DNA from: Tieghemostelium lacteum
Lineage: Eukaryota > Evosea > Eumycetozoa > Dictyosteliales > Raperosteliaceae
Assembly (NCBI GenBank): GCA_001606155.1
Contig: LODT01000020.1
Location: forward strand, 620,001 to 684,000
Length of the DNA stretch: 64,000 bases
Direction of reading: 5' to 3'
Shown: positions 44,249 to 56,600 of the stretch, one piece after another
How the letters are laid out: each line of letters opens with the position of its first letter
Numbering within the stretch: the first letter of the stretch is position 1
Position numbers and translations under genes: made by a program
The notes under the pieces: generated by a model
Told to the model about the DNA's origin: nothing
What the model saw: the letters and a program-made list of their open reading frames with translations, nothing else
Database searches by the model: none

Positions 44249-45539
44249 TTATTCGCTGATCCCAGAGGTATAACGTAACCACAGAATCAGATTAGTTCTC
44301 TCACCACTAGTCAAAGAATTTACACCATGTCTGTGAACACCAATATGAAATAGAGCAGTACCAACACTGTGCTGAACTTCTAGTAATTCATTGTGAGTTT
44401 TTGGTTCATTTAGTATTCCTTTAAAATATAAACTACCACCAGTAAATTGTTTCCCCAAACATAAATTCAAAGTGACATTTGATTCATCATAGTGAAATCC
44501 TAAATCTACTTCTTTTTCCATCGCATATTGTACAATAAATGCATGATGACTATCTAATCTATCACCATAATGATTTGGATACAATAATGCAGTAAATAAA
44601 CTAAGATAACCTTCTCTTAACTCTTGGAAAAATGAAGTAAAACCAATTTCATCTAAAACTAAACCATAATTATTCATTGAATTTACTCTGGCAGTTGGTA
44701 ACCCACTATCTCTAAAATTTTCAATTTCCTCTAATAGTTTACTATATTATTTAAATTTATGTGTTACATTAGTAACCCATGTTTACCTAATAAAATGTTG
44801 TTGAAATATATCTTACCTGCAAAAATCCATATTAAAAATCTTAAATGAATATAAACCAGTTTCACTCATTTTGTTTAATACATTTAGTAAATGCTGGTTA
44901 TTTTTATCCTTCTTATATTCTCTAACTGCATTAATAAATTTATCTTCAAAAAATTCTTCTTTTAATTTAAATATTTCTGGATGTTTTGGTGTGTAGTTTT
45001 CTTTAATCATTTTAATTCTTTCTTCTCTCATTTTTAATAGTTTTTGAAATCCAACTGTTTAAATATTAATATGTATTTCAGTAGGATATATACATGGTAT
45101 GCTACATACCTTGGTCAAATTGGTTATTCTCCTTTATATGTTCAGAGTGGTCGTGGTCACCACCACAACAAGGAGAGGATGAAGATGAATCATGATTGTG
45201 GTTATGTACATGTTGAGAGTGATCTTGGTCAATCTCATATTGATTAGAATCATCTTCGTCATCATAGTCGTCTAGATAATCTGTATTTCTGTTATTGTGA
45301 TGATTTTCGTCTTCCTCCGAATCGGATTCCAAATCTTTTTCAGAGACAACAGTGTAGGTATTAGAAGGAATGAGAGTGTAGCTTTCATTGTCAGGAATTA
45401 TTTCCTCTCCATTTTGATCGACAATAATAATTCCTCCTTCAGTTTGAAATAGATTCTCTAAAATAGGTCTAGAACAATATTGTTTTGCTAAACGTAAATC
45501 ACCATAACCTAGACTTGTAAATTTAATAACCTCTGCCAT
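44249..45539 (-). CDS. ogfod2: OGFOD2-type 2-oxoglutarate/Fe(II) oxygenase
   Basis: Predicted exons (minus): 45110-45539, 44817-45054, 44249-44741; introns 45055-45109 and 44742-44816; 386 residues. Three separate ORFs join in frame: FDQ|VGFQKLLKMREE, and FNMDFC|SKLLEEIENFRDSGLP. The middle exon matches the OGFOD2 linker (FINAVREYKKD... GLYSFKIFNMDFC). The last carries the prolyl-4-hydroxylase-like core MNNYGLVLDE, LDSHHAFIVQYA, the iron ligands FHYDES (HxD) and HRHGVNSLTSGERTNLILWLR (distal His and the 2-oxoglutarate-binding Arg). Substrate unknown in any organism. The first 140 residues are acidic and end in a His/Cys/Asp patch (HVHNHNHD, PCCGGDHDHSEH) that looks like a metal-binding tail and is not typical of the family. 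Confidence 0.88.
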
Positions 45540-46038
45540 TGTTAATTATTATTATTATTATTAAACTCTATATTAGACTGTTGCTAAAGTTGTAGAATTG
45601 CAAAGATTAGTTTTCTTTGATTTTAATTTGAGTGGAAAAGAAAAAAGAAGTTTAAACAATAAATAATTTTTCCTTTCTTTTTTTCTTCTCAAAATTTTAC
45701 ATTCTCAAAAAAATCATGAAATCAACTACAGAGTTATCTGTTACAAGATTAAGTTCTTTTTGTGTTAACACTTCTCAAAATATCCTTGTTTTAATTCTCT
45801 CATATTATGTTTCAAATTTAATCTTTTAAGAATAATCCATTTCTAACCAATCAAATAAATAAAATACGAATAATTTATCTACTAATTTATATATATTTAA
45901 ATTAAAATTCAATTATAAATAATAAATAGATATATAACGGATATATATCGGCAATTACTTTAAGTTTTCCCTTATTATAAATATCTAAATTTTTTAAAAT
46001 TTTAATTTAGTGCGAAGAACTACAACACATATTTGAAA
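45540..46038. promoter_or_regulatory. Divergent promoter, oxygenase / GH5 enzyme
   Basis: 499 bp between two genes reading outward; AT-rich, with an ATT-repeat at 45546-45562 next to the oxygenase start. No ORF or RNA gene recognised. Promoter role is inferred from position. Confidence 0.5.
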
Positions 46039-47556
46039 ATGAAATATTTATTGATATTTATATTTTTAATATTAATTAATAATATAAATGCATTGATTAA
46101 AGTAAATACTGCAAATCAAATGTTAATTGATGATAGTGATTATTCAACTAGAATATTTCATGGGGTAAATGTGGTTTATAAAATACCACCATATCACCCA
46201 CAAACTGACCAATTTGATCCAGTTACTTCATTGACCAATGAAGATATTCAAAATTTAAAGAATTGGGGTTTCAATTTAGTTCGTCTAGGTGTAATGTGGC
46301 CTGGTGTAGAGCCAGTTAAAAATGAATATAATCAAACCTATCTTGAAACAATGGCCACCATTGTAGAGGCTTTAGGTAATGCCAGTATCTATACAATTAT
46401 TGATTTTCATCAAGATCTAATTTCTAGAAGATTCTGTGGTGAGGGCATACCAGATTGGGCAGTAGAATTAGCATCATCACAATCATTTCCAGAACCTACT
46501 CAACTCAAACCATATCCAGTAAATAGTACTGATCAGTATCCATCTCTTCCACAATGTCTCTCTAAAGAATTTGCTCAATATTATTTCAGTAAAGATGTTG
46601 GTGAGGTATTTCAAAATCTTTATAGTAATGTCAATGGACTTCAAGATAGATTTATAGCATATTGGCAGGTACTAGTACAGACATTTAGACAATATGATAC
46701 AGTTCTAGGTTACGAGATTATAAATGAACCTTGGGGCGGTGATATATATGCTGATCCTAGATATCTTTTGGATTTAGGTTTTGCAGATCGAGAGAATCTC
46801 ATACCACTTTACAAAGCTGTAAATTCAGCTATTAGAGAATTAGATGATCAACATGCAGTTCTTTTTGAAAAGAGTCTTGTTGATCTATATGACAGTCAAT
46901 ATCCACGTGGTACACCGGGTGGTGTTGAATACAATGATAGACAGATTCTAAGTTACCACATTTACTGTGGTACTGATAGATCTGGATCACCAAGACGAGA
47001 GTTCATATGTGATGGTGAAGAAGATATATTCTATCAAGGTGCTCTAAAAGATCTTTCAAGACTTGGAGGAGGTGGTATAATGACCGAATTTGGTGCAGTT
47101 TCAAATGAAACCAATTCCATTGAAATGTTGGAATTTATGACATCAGAAGCAGACAAATACCTTCAATCATGGGTTTATTGGCAATTCAAGTACTATCAAG
47201 ATCTTACTACTGCCGGTAGCACTGAATCACTGTATTTATCCGATGGCCAATTAGATACTGTAAAATTAAAAGCACTTAGTAGAACCTATGCACAATCTAT
47301 TCAAGGTATTCCAACACTTCAGACATTTAATGCAATTTCATCAGAATTTCAATTAGCCTATACAATTAATACAACTATACCAAGTCCAACTAGAATCTAT
47401 TTTAATCAAGATCTATACTATTCATCAGGTTACCAATACTATGTAAATGATAGTAGCATCTCTGTGCAAACTGATACCAAAAACTTTTTGTACTTTTACT
47501 CTACTTCCAAAACACTCAATCTATCAACTGTAAACATTTTAATTACTACATCCTAA
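46039..47556 (+). CDS. GH5 endoglycoceramidase-like glycosidase, secreted
   Basis: Single exon, 505 residues from the first in-frame ATG at 46039. Signal peptide MKYLLIFIFLILINNINA. Glycoside hydrolase family 5 barrel: FHGVNVVYK at strand 1, GFNLVRLGVMWPGVEP at strand 2, TIIDFHQDLISRRFCGEG, then the acid/base glutamate in GYEIINEPWGG (Glu about 230) and the nucleophile in GIMTEFGAVS (Glu about 350). A beta-sandwich C-terminal domain follows (about 420-505). The NVVYK start, FHQD...CGEGIPDWA and YWQFKYYQD pattern is that of endoglycoceramidases, which cut the bond between oligosaccharide and ceramide, rather than cellulases of the same family. Several N-glycosylation sequons. Expected in lysosomes or outside the cell, useful for digesting bacterial or eukaryotic glycolipids. 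Confidence 0.9.
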   Translation: MKYLLIFIFLILINNINALIKVNTANQMLIDDSDYSTRIFHGVNVVYKIPPYHPQTDQFDPVTSLTNEDIQNLKNWGFNLVRLGVMWPGVEPVKNEYNQTYLETMATIVEALGNASIYTIIDFHQDLISRRFCGEGIPDWAVELASSQSFPEPTQLKPYPVNSTDQYPSLPQCLSKEFAQYYFSKDVGEVFQNLYSNVNGLQDRFIAYWQVLVQTFRQYDTVLGYEIINEPWGGDIYADPRYLLDLGFADRENLIPLYKAVNSAIRELDDQHAVLFEKSLVDLYDSQYPRGTPGGVEYNDRQILSYHIYCGTDRSGSPRREFICDGEEDIFYQGALKDLSRLGGGGIMTEFGAVSNETNSIEMLEFMTSEADKYLQSWVYWQFKYYQDLTTAGSTESLYLSDGQLDTVKLKALSRTYAQSIQGIPTLQTFNAISSEFQLAYTINTTIPSPTRIYFNQDLYYSSGYQYYVNDSSISVQTDTKNFLYFYSTSKTLNLSTVNILITTS

Positions 47557-47657
47557 AAAATAAATATATTCATTTCTTATATTTATTTCCATTACTGAAT
47601 ATTGTTGATCTAAATTATTATTACTATTTTCTATGTCTGTGTATAGTGTTTATATTT

Positions 47658-48260
47658 TTACTTTCTTGCTAGAATTTTCTTTTTATCAATTATAACATAG
47701 ATTTCATGTTGTGGTACAACAGGCCATTTCTCTAGAATCAAATCTATAGATTCATCTTGAAAATCACCTTGAATATCAATTTCCTCACCAGTTGGACTCT
47801 TTACAACTGAACAACCACAACTGAATTTTTTTGCCATAACTTTAGTGGCATCAGATAACTTAATACCATAACTATCTAATCCAATAATTTTAGTAACATG
47901 TTTACGTTTGTTTCTCTGATTGACTTCGATAACGATGCTGTTAGATTTGGATTCCTTTTTCTTTTTGGTTGTATTGGATGTTTTGGTATGGCCTTCTTCT
48001 TTAGAATCATCAATTTTTACACTACTTAATTTATTCTCTATATTATCTGTAGCTGTAGTTGTAGTGTTTGTATCTGTAGATGGTGTAGATTCATTATATG
48101 GACCATTTGTTTTTTCACATAATGCTTTAGAGGGTCCAAATTCACAATATTCTTTTGGAAATCCACAAACTTTACAATAGTCTACAATTATTGGTTTTAA
48201 TGTACCTGTAGATTCTGATGTCGTTGTAGTAGTTGTAGTAGTTTCTGTTTCAGTGCTCAT
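47658..48260 (-). CDS. denr: DENR (density-regulated protein)
   Basis: Single exon, 200 residues. A Thr-rich start (ACT/ACA codons) is followed by the N-terminal cysteine segment VDYCKVCGFPKEYCEF, a DENR hallmark that binds zinc and MCT-1. A disordered linker with a Lys-rich patch precedes the C-terminal SUI1/eIF1-like domain (about 110-195): IEVNQRNKRKHVTKIIGLDSY, KKFSCGCSV, GEEIDIQGDFQDESIDLI. With MCT-1/MCTS1 the family recycles 40S subunits by removing deacylated tRNA and supports re-initiation. Complete. Convergent with the GH5 gene, 101 bp apart. It borders the second repeat island. Confidence 0.94.
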   Translation of the reverse strand: MSTETETTTTTTTTSESTGTLKPIIVDYCKVCGFPKEYCEFGPSKALCEKTNGPYNESTPSTDTNTTTTATDNIENKLSSVKIDDSKEEGHTKTSNTTKKKKESKSNSIVIEVNQRNKRKHVTKIIGLDSYGIKLSDATKVMAKKFSCGCSVVKSPTGEEIDIQGDFQDESIDLILEKWPVVPQHEIYVIIDKKKILARK

Positions 48261-48647
48261 TTAAATAATGGGTGGTATAAAATAAAAAATAAAAAACACA
48301 CAAAAATAAAATTAAATATTTCACAAATTCTGTTTAATTTTTATGATACTATAAATTTTATATTATAATTAAATATTAACAATTTGTTTATTATTAGCCA
48401 TCACCAGAATAAATAATTTAAACATATTTTTTTTCAAGAGCAAATAAAGAATTAAATTTTAGAATCAAGTTACGTAATGGAAATTTTAGTGTTTAAAATT
48501 TATTAAAATTGCTATTTCTGAGCCAAAAAAAAGGCTCTCATAAGGAAAAATTTAAGAAGATTATAAAGAGATTATTACACTCACCTTGTCTACAATTTAA
48601 ATTCTTTATCTTTGCAAATTTTCAATTAATTTTTTGGTTTTCAATCA

Positions 48648-48765
48648 ATGTAATGAAAGTTTAACCAGAAGGTCTTATGATAAGGAGAAGAGGCATGAGA
48701 GGATGATACCTAGTATCCGATTAATCCCTTTTGCGTAGTGGTTATACCCCTCCCTTTATTACAAT
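48648..48765 (+). repeat. Compact ~110 bp repeat, copy 3
   Basis: From TGTAATGAAAG to CCTTTATTACAAT. The core CCAGAAGGTC...GTGGTTATAC is 83 bp and differs by a single G/A from copy 2 at 25552-25675. The outer ends TTGTAAT(G)AAAG-like and CTTTATTACAA are near-perfect inverted repeats, so the whole unit could fold into one long-range stem. No target-site duplication is evident. Confidence 0.88.
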
Positions 48766-49564
48766 CAACCCCAACTCTCTAAATTATTAAAAATTTGAAG
48801 AATTCAACAAAACCTTAAATAAACCTTCAACCATCAAATACCAACACCTTTAAAACAACAACTTTCAAATATAACCTGCTCACAATCATACAACTTCTAA
48901 AATTCCACAACACTAATCATAAATACCTAGAAAATAATAATTTAATATATACTAAAGTATTAATAAGTAGCTCTCAACACACACTCACCACTTCAACCTT
49001 CATTGCCAAAGAAGAACTTGTGTCTCAACTAATAGATGGTATGATTGAAGAAATCAAATAAATACAGATTATTATTGTTATTTTTACTTAATTTCTCTAT
49101 TATGGATATAAAAACTTCAAATAGAGTGCCATTGAATGGATGTAAAATGTGAAATAACTCAATGATTTTTGTATTACTTAACTAAATAGTAGTAAATTTA
49201 TCAAAGTGAGGAATGCATCAATATTCTTGTAAAATGTAAAATATTTTATTTGAAGTCTTTGCATCATTTTTTGCTAGATTAATATTCTAAAAATATTTTT
49301 TGAAGAGATTGTCTAACAATAATTATTACAGTGACACAAGAGTTGTATAAAATTAGAGATCTCTTATTAATAAATCAGCAATAGTAAACATCTTGTAATA
49401 AAAAAAACATATTGCACAATATTTCTTTGAATTGCCCAATGGTGTATTATTTCTATTAAAGTTCTATAATTGTTTTTTTTATAAACTTTAATTATACTGA
49501 GAAACCTCTATAATTGTGGAGTAATACAATAGACTTCAATACACGTACATCCTCTAATCTTGTT

Positions 49565-50010
49565 GGAGTATTGTGTCTTTAAGTAACTCCTTTACTAGTT
49601 GTATTATTCTTAGAATTTGGTTGATGGTTGGAATTTTGATTAAGATGTTGAGTATTGCAGAAGGATTCCAGTCATTGGTGAGTGTATTCATTTGTGGTTG
49701 TTTGCACTCGAAGAAGATATGGGTGGAGATGGATTCAGACTTTTATTTGAGTAGTCTATTGGAAGTTATTTGGTGATGCAGAATATTATGTGGTTTAGGT
49801 CTTTTACTTTACTAATTGTTAAGAGTAGGAACAATTAAAATGGTGTTTTTCTCCATTTTTCTTGAGAAGGAGTGAGAGGAAGGTTTGATTTTGTCTATTT
49901 GAGGAAGAGGAATTAATTCCCTTCCTTGGGTTAGTAGTTGTTGCTTTGAGGTTATTTTGAGAGGTCATTTTTGTATTTGGTGTACAGGTAGAGGTAGTGT
50001 TGTGTGGGGA
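49565..50010 (-). mobile_element. LINE ORF2 C-terminal remnant (reverse orientation)
   Basis: On the minus strand it reads as an A/C-rich, stop-ridden match to the relic at 25860-26305. Shared pieces are KMEK-like AAAAATGGAGAAAAACACC, LPIDYSNK, the NxLIKIPTINQILRIIQLVKELLKDTILQ stretch (in part) and the position of the zinc knuckle, where the cysteines are largely lost. Homology stops just after KDTILQ, so the 3' UTR hairpin is missing here. By eye, divergence between the two relics is substantial (roughly one base in four). Confidence 0.75.
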
Positions 50011-50758
50011 ATTTTTATTATTATTATAATTATTCGAATATATGTACTATTGGCTTCTTTTCTGTCAAACCATCTCCTTTAACAGCCTTAGATTAATCTA
50101 TTGTATCCTGAATGTAATGGACGTTATTCAAACTTATTTTAAACCATTCTTGATTCTGTTTTAGAGAGGTATATATGTTGATTTTGCACAGATACATAAA
50201 AGAAAATATCTATGATCTTGAAATACATTTATTATATATTCCATTGATTTTTAAATGGTTGCACTATTTCAATTTTACAAATGCAATGATTTCTATAATT
50301 ATTTATAACATTTTACAACATTGATTTCTACATATTTTAGTAAAATAATTTTTCTATTTCTATTTTAATACTCTTGAAGCTCTACTGATCTACTTAACTA
50401 AATTTAAAAAATTATTTTGTGTCTATTTCAAGTTGAAATTATATTTTATTAATGATTGTACTATTTTTATGCCACTTTAAATTTAATTTTAATTTAAATT
50501 TTATTGATAAACTCTAATTTTACAAGTATTAGTTCTTCGAAGTAGAAATAAAACTTTAATTGTTCACCATAGCAAATTATAAAACCATTGATATCTACTT
50601 ACAAATTAATTTTAAATATAAAAAAAATAGAATAGGATCTGGTAGTAGTAAAAAAATATATATATTCTTTCTACTACCAGAAAAGGATGTTTTTTAAAGA
50701 TAAAATAGTTTGTTTATTAGTTTAAATTTATACAATATAAAGATTTGTGATTTTTTTG

Positions 50759-52960
50759 TTAATCTTGAATTCTCTTCAAAACTAAACAAGTTCTAGAGGG
50801 AATATAAATCAATAGAGAATATGGTCTGTCATGCCATGGTTTATCTTCAGTGAAATGATAGTTTTCCTGACCAATTCTAGATCTACCACCAAATTCCTCA
50901 CGATCAGAATCTAAAATATTTTTAAATTTACCAGCCAAACCAGAACCAATACGATAGTCACTGAATGACTTGTCTGTGTGGAAATTGAATACAAATATAA
51001 GAGATGCTCTTTCAAATACAATCAATTTGTCACCTTCATGTTTCAGTGAAATGTGAGCTTGTGGTGACGATAACCAATGGTTTTCCTCTTCACATTGGTT
51101 CATGGCCCTATCAAAATTTCTGAGGAACTTGTATCGTAGTAATGGGTCTCTTGCTAGATCCCATCTACGACGTGCATGGTGATAGCTATTTTGGTTTCCT
51201 TCTCTTGGGAAATCTACCCATTCTGGATGACCAAATTCATTGCCCATAAAAGTTAGATAACCTTCACCTCCAAGACTACTAGTGATTAATCTAATTATCT
51301 TATGTAATGCCATACCTCTACTAATGATTGGTGACTCTTCAGAGAGAATAGACATGTGATAGTACATCTCTTTATCCATAAGCCAAAATGCAAGAGTCTT
51401 GTCACCTACTAATGACTGATCATGACTCTCGCAATAGGAGATATTCTTTTCCTTATATCTACGATTAGAGAGCATATAAGTAATTTCAGCCATATTCCAA
51501 TCTTCATCTTTGAAACCTTTCACTAGTTCAATCCATTTATCAGGAATACCCATACCAAGACGATAATCAAAACCACAACCACCTTCAGCAACTGGCCTAC
51601 AAAGTCCAGCAAGACCACTAACTTCCTCAGCAATTGAAATTATATTTGGATTGAGTCGATGAATCATCTCATTGGCAAGAGTTAGATAACACAAAGCCTC
51701 TTCATCTACATCACCACCAAAATAGGCATTATAATCACAAGCAGGTCTTAAACCATGGTGGTAATAGATCATTGAAGTAACACCATCAAATCTAAATCCA
51801 TCAAAACCATAAATTTCAATAAAAAATCTGAGATTGGATAAAAGGAATCTCATAACCTCCCAAGAACCATAATTGAATAATCTAGAATCCCATAACTCGT
51901 GATTACCTTTTTGTCCACCATGGAAATAGTGGTGATCTGATCCATCTAATTGGTTCAGTCCATCCAAGACATTCTTACTGGCATGACTATGGACAACATC
52001 TAAGAATACTAGTAACCCCATACCATGTGCCTGATCTATCATTTCCATCAATTCCTCAGGTGTACCAAATCTAGAGGAAATTGCAAAAAAGTTTGTAACT
52101 TGGTATCCAAAGGAAGCATAGTATGCATGTTCCATTATAGCCATTAACTGCACACAATTATAACCCAACTCCTTTGCCTGTGGTAAAACAACTTCTGCAA
52201 ATTTCTTATAAGTTGAAATCTCAGGTTGTTCAGAACTCATTCCAACATGTGATTCATAGATTCTCAAAGCAACAGGTACTGGTGGTTTCTTGTTTTTAAA
52301 TTGATACTTTTTCTCTGGATTCCAAAAGATACCATCAAAAACTGGATTCTCTTTAGTTTGTTCTACTCTGTGAATCCATGCTGGAATTCTGTAATCCCAA
52401 TTACCATTAGCCAACTTTAAATAGATTTTAACTTTGCTATGATGTGGAATTGCACATTTTCCATTAACATTTGGTAAAAATATTTCCCATCTACCATATT
52501 GATCTCTATTTAATTTATGACTACTTTTATTCCACCCATCTAGAATAGAATTTTAAATTAAAATGTCAATCATATTAAAATTCATAATTTTAATATTTTT
52601 GTAGAAAAAAAAGATATTTTTAAAATTGGGTTGTGTGTTAGATTGATATTTTATAACTGATAAATATAGTGTTATTACAAGGTACATACTAAAATCTCCA
52701 ACTAAATAGACTTCATGAGCAGATGGTAACCATTCTCTATACCAAACTCCATCAGAGTTGATATTGAAACCAAAATTTTCATATCCTTTTGAAAAGTTTA
52801 AGAGACCACCTTCTTTCTCATCCAATTGTTTAATTATATTTTGTACATTTGCATATCTTCTTTTGAGTACTGGTGCAAATGCTTCTAACCATGGATCATC
52901 ATAAATTAATCCTGTACCATCTTTAGCTTTACTATAATCAATTTTATCTGTATTAGACAT
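50759..52960 (-). CDS. glgB: 1,4-alpha-glucan branching enzyme
   Basis: Makes alpha-1,6 branches in glycogen. Predicted exons (minus): 52690-52960 and 50759-52539, intron 52540-52689 (GTATGT...TTCTAG); 683 residues, as usual for eukaryotic GBE1-type enzymes. N-terminal carbohydrate-binding CBM48 region: [41 protein letters not shown] (completed across the intron). GH13 barrel: [30 protein letters not shown] (nucleophile Asp), ISIAEEVSG (acid/base Glu), [11 protein letters not shown] (third Asp), then [13 protein letters not shown]. All catalytic residues are present. Dictyostelids store glycogen and use it for cellulose and trehalose in development. The intron interrupts the GDFNGW motif and shows clear phase 1 joining. 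Confidence 0.96.
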
Positions 52961-53617
52961 CTATCCTGTTTCAGAAACTAATTTCTATCAAAATGAAATG
53001 AGAGAAGATCAATAACTTTAAAAAATTTGTAAATTATCCTTCAAAAAAAATTAAATAAAAAAATTTTATTAAAAAAATAATAAGTCTAAATAATCTCATT
53101 GGTGGACCCACAATCGTCGGAGTTAATAATTTCCCAAACTTTGCAAAAGGAAAATTATAAATAAAAAAAAAAAAAATAGCTATAAAGAATATATGTATAT
53201 TTAAAATTATATATAATGGTTTTAAATAAATTTCATAATTGAAATTTTAATGAGTATCTTTATTATTTTATTTTAATTTAGAATTTCAAATAAATTTAAA
53301 AAAAAAAATCATTTTCAAATAAGAAAAAAAAAAAGATTTTTTTTTTGGCTCTAGTTTTCAAAATTCTTATCACAATCTTACACATTATTTATTATTTATT
53401 CATTTTTAAAAGACATTATATAAATAGAAACAACACCTGATCTATCTTAAAAATTCGATCAAAGATTAAAAAACACCACACACCTTGAAAATCATAAAAA
53501 AAATAACCACGAAGACAACATTCTCTATCTTTTTTTTTACAAAACACTATTTATTTGTAATATTAATCACACAATCAATACCTATCTAGCAATAGTAAAG
53601 AAACAATAGAATAGTAA
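52961..53617. promoter_or_regulatory. Divergent promoter, branching enzyme / RasGAP
   Basis: 657 bp between outward-reading genes, with A/T runs and a CACCACACACC patch near 53474. No ORF or RNA gene. Presumed bidirectional promoter with 5' UTRs. Confidence 0.5.
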
Positions 53618-56600
53618 ATGGAACATTTTCCTCAACTACTCTTTGTAAAATTAACAAATGTCAAATGCACTAAACTGTTGAATGGCTATGATGGAGCTCT
53701 TGTGTGCACACTGATAGCTGATGGTTCACAAAATGAAGTTGACGCTTTTGATATTGTTCTTAGAAGACCAAAAACCAATTCATCACTACAAAAGAATACA
53801 TTCCAATTCTATCTACCTCAACCAATACCTAAATTTCAATTGGTTTTTAAGAAAAAGGTTAAAGTTTTGGTAAAACATTCTTCTTCTCCATCAACTACTC
53901 CACCATTACCTCCAACTACAACAATAGCTATAGCTAATACAACTGCAGATAGTAATGCAAATACAGCTGAGACTACTACTGCTAATACTACTACTACTAC
54001 TACTACACCTCCACAACCACAATCAACAACAAGTACACCAGAATCAATATCTTCAACTAGTTCACCTGTACCACAGTCACCAAGTACAGCTACAACACCA
54101 CAGAAAGCTAAATATACTGAAAGGGAAGTTATTTTGGGTAGAGTGAATGTATCTTTACAATATTCAACATTACCATCTATTCCAAGAAGATCATCTTATA
54201 ATTCATTGTCTACATTGACACAGAGTCATGATAGTGGGTCAAGTGGTAGTGGTGGTGGTGGTGAATTACCAAATGGTACATCATCAAGTATACCAATATC
54301 AACATCAACACCAACATCACCAACAATGATACCAATTAGTGGATCACCAATAATGCAACCACAATCACCAAATAGTCTATCAGGATCACCTGGTACTTAC
54401 CCAGTACTATTACAATCACCATATTCCATATCAGCACCATCATCACCTTCAGAATCACTTCTCTCTGGATCACCATCATTTATAACCTACCAAAATGGAC
54501 ATAGATACCAAAATAATCCGGTTCCTATAACTGCAAGTAATTCAATTTCTTCACCAGTACTTGCAACTATAAACGATGGTGATGAAGCAATTCGTATTGA
54601 AAACAGTTTGAGATGGTATAAATTCCATTTAGAAAACGCACCAAAAGACACTGCTAGTACAACTGGTGGAATGGTAAATTCAACTTCATTCAATTCTCTA
54701 GCTGGTATGTTAGCTAGTAGTACCAATAACAATAACAATAACAACAATAATAATAATAACAATAACAATACTACCACTACTCATAATACTCTTACTAATA
54801 ATGGTTCAGAATCAGATTCTACAATGAGTTCAGATGAACCTGAAGTACAATTACAAATTTCCTATGAGAATTCAAATTTACATCAGTTAACTAGAATTAG
54901 GGGATACCATAAAGAGCTATTGGAGTTACTAGTTACCAATAAATTAGGATTGGTACATGCCATTTGTGATAGTGTCGATATCACAGCTGCACAAAGTCTT
55001 GCTAAATCACTTGTAGATGTATTTCATAGTCATCATAAACTACTGTTCCTCTTACAGGCTTTTATGAAAAAAGAAGTAAATCTATGTCATGACCCTGGAA
55101 CACTCTTTCGTTCAAATTCAGTTGCAATGAAAATGGTAGTTGCATACGGTCACAAAACTGCACAACACTATCTCCAACAAACACTTACACCTCTTATTGT
55201 AGATCTCTGTAATAGTCCTCTATCACTAGAAGTAGATCCAGTAAAGTTACCTCAAGGTGAAGATGCAGAACTCAATCTAAAGAACCTTCGTATTGTCAGT
55301 CAAAAGTTCTTTGACCGTATCATTCAATCCTTTGACCAATGTCCAAAATCCATTATTGAGATTTGCTACTATTTCAAAAAGATTGTTTCTAAAAAGTTCC
55401 CAACTCACTGGAAATCAGCTGTTGGTGGTTTTATATTCCTGCGTTTGATATGTCCTGCGTGTGTGTCACCAGAGAATGCTGGAATTATAAGTGTTGGTAG
55501 AGTTGGTATTGCTGAAAGACGTGCATTGGTGCTAGTTGCTAAATGCATTCAAAATCTCTCCAATCAAGTACTTTTCAATCAACCCTATATGGAGACTATA
55601 AATGACTTCATTCATAATAATACACCAGCACTTGAAGACTTTTTCATGAAACTTGCTACTAGACCAACTGAAGATCAAACTATTGACGGTATGATGGTAA
55701 CTGAAGAATCTCTACACGATGGAATTAACTATCTACAAAATTTCATTGAAAAGAATCAAGAGAAGGTATTCCAAGCACTTGCAAATAATCCAAAGGAAGG
55801 GGCTGAGAAACCACCTCCTGAAAAGATTCTAGAGGCTGTAGAGGCTTCAAAAAGAGGTTCAAAAACTTCAGCTAGTTCAATCTCAGCAATGTTCAATAAG
55901 AATAGATCTTACACTACAGTTGGAGGTAAAGGTCTATCTAAATCAGATGATAACAATCAAATTAAAAAACTAAGATCAAACTCTGAACATCATCCACAAA
56001 ATCCAAATAACAATAACAGTAGTGGTACTTCACCAATGAAGAATTGGTCCAATTTAGTCACTAAAAATCTAAAAGCTGCAAAACAAACCATTACACCAAC
56101 TATAAATCTAAATTTCCCAAAATCTCAAGAAGATGAAATTGTAAGTTTCCTTTATTTTACAACATCAATAGATATATATATATATTAATAATTTTAAATA
56201 TTTTATAGAAAGTTATAAATAATGACTTTGAATGGAATGATAAACCAAGACCTGTGCATTTGGTAGTTTGTAATTTACTAAGAACTATTACCAATATATG
56301 TAAAGCTAATAGATTGACAGATACACAATCACTTAAGATGAATGGTCAAATGTTGAATTGGACATCAGTTCAGAGTACACAAGAATTCACACAGTTTGCA
56401 AAAGAAGTACACGAATTGCAATCTGTTTATTTTGAAAATATGACAGTTGAATATCTTACATCGGTGTTTATTAACATTTTCAATTTGTTAATTATACATT
56501 TACATTTTGTATTGGGTCCTCCAAATTCAGAGGCTAGAAGAAAACTATACAATCTACATCGTTACAATATCGGTGGTAACCAATACTCACTAAATGACAT

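Larger units (their letters stand above)
48261..50758. other. Repeat island 2 (gene-free, transposon relics)
   Basis: A 2.5 kb stretch between DENR and the branching enzyme without host genes. It holds one copy of the compact repeat (48648-48765), an A/C-rich coding-like but frame-broken stretch after it (48766-49060, possibly LINE-derived), and a reversed LINE ORF2 3' fragment (49565-50010). It shares small blocks with repeat island 1 (near 49250 and 50157). A 67-codon plus-strand ORF at 49573-49776 is antisense to the LINE relic. The last 700 bp are AT-rich and unassigned; a CTACTACCAG / CTGGTAGTAG inverted pair (about 50638-50682) lies close to the branching-enzyme 3' end. Confidence 0.8.

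Noticed and set aside
47920-48180. 86-codon plus-strand ORF opposite DENR
   Set aside because: Shadow of the DENR coding strand.
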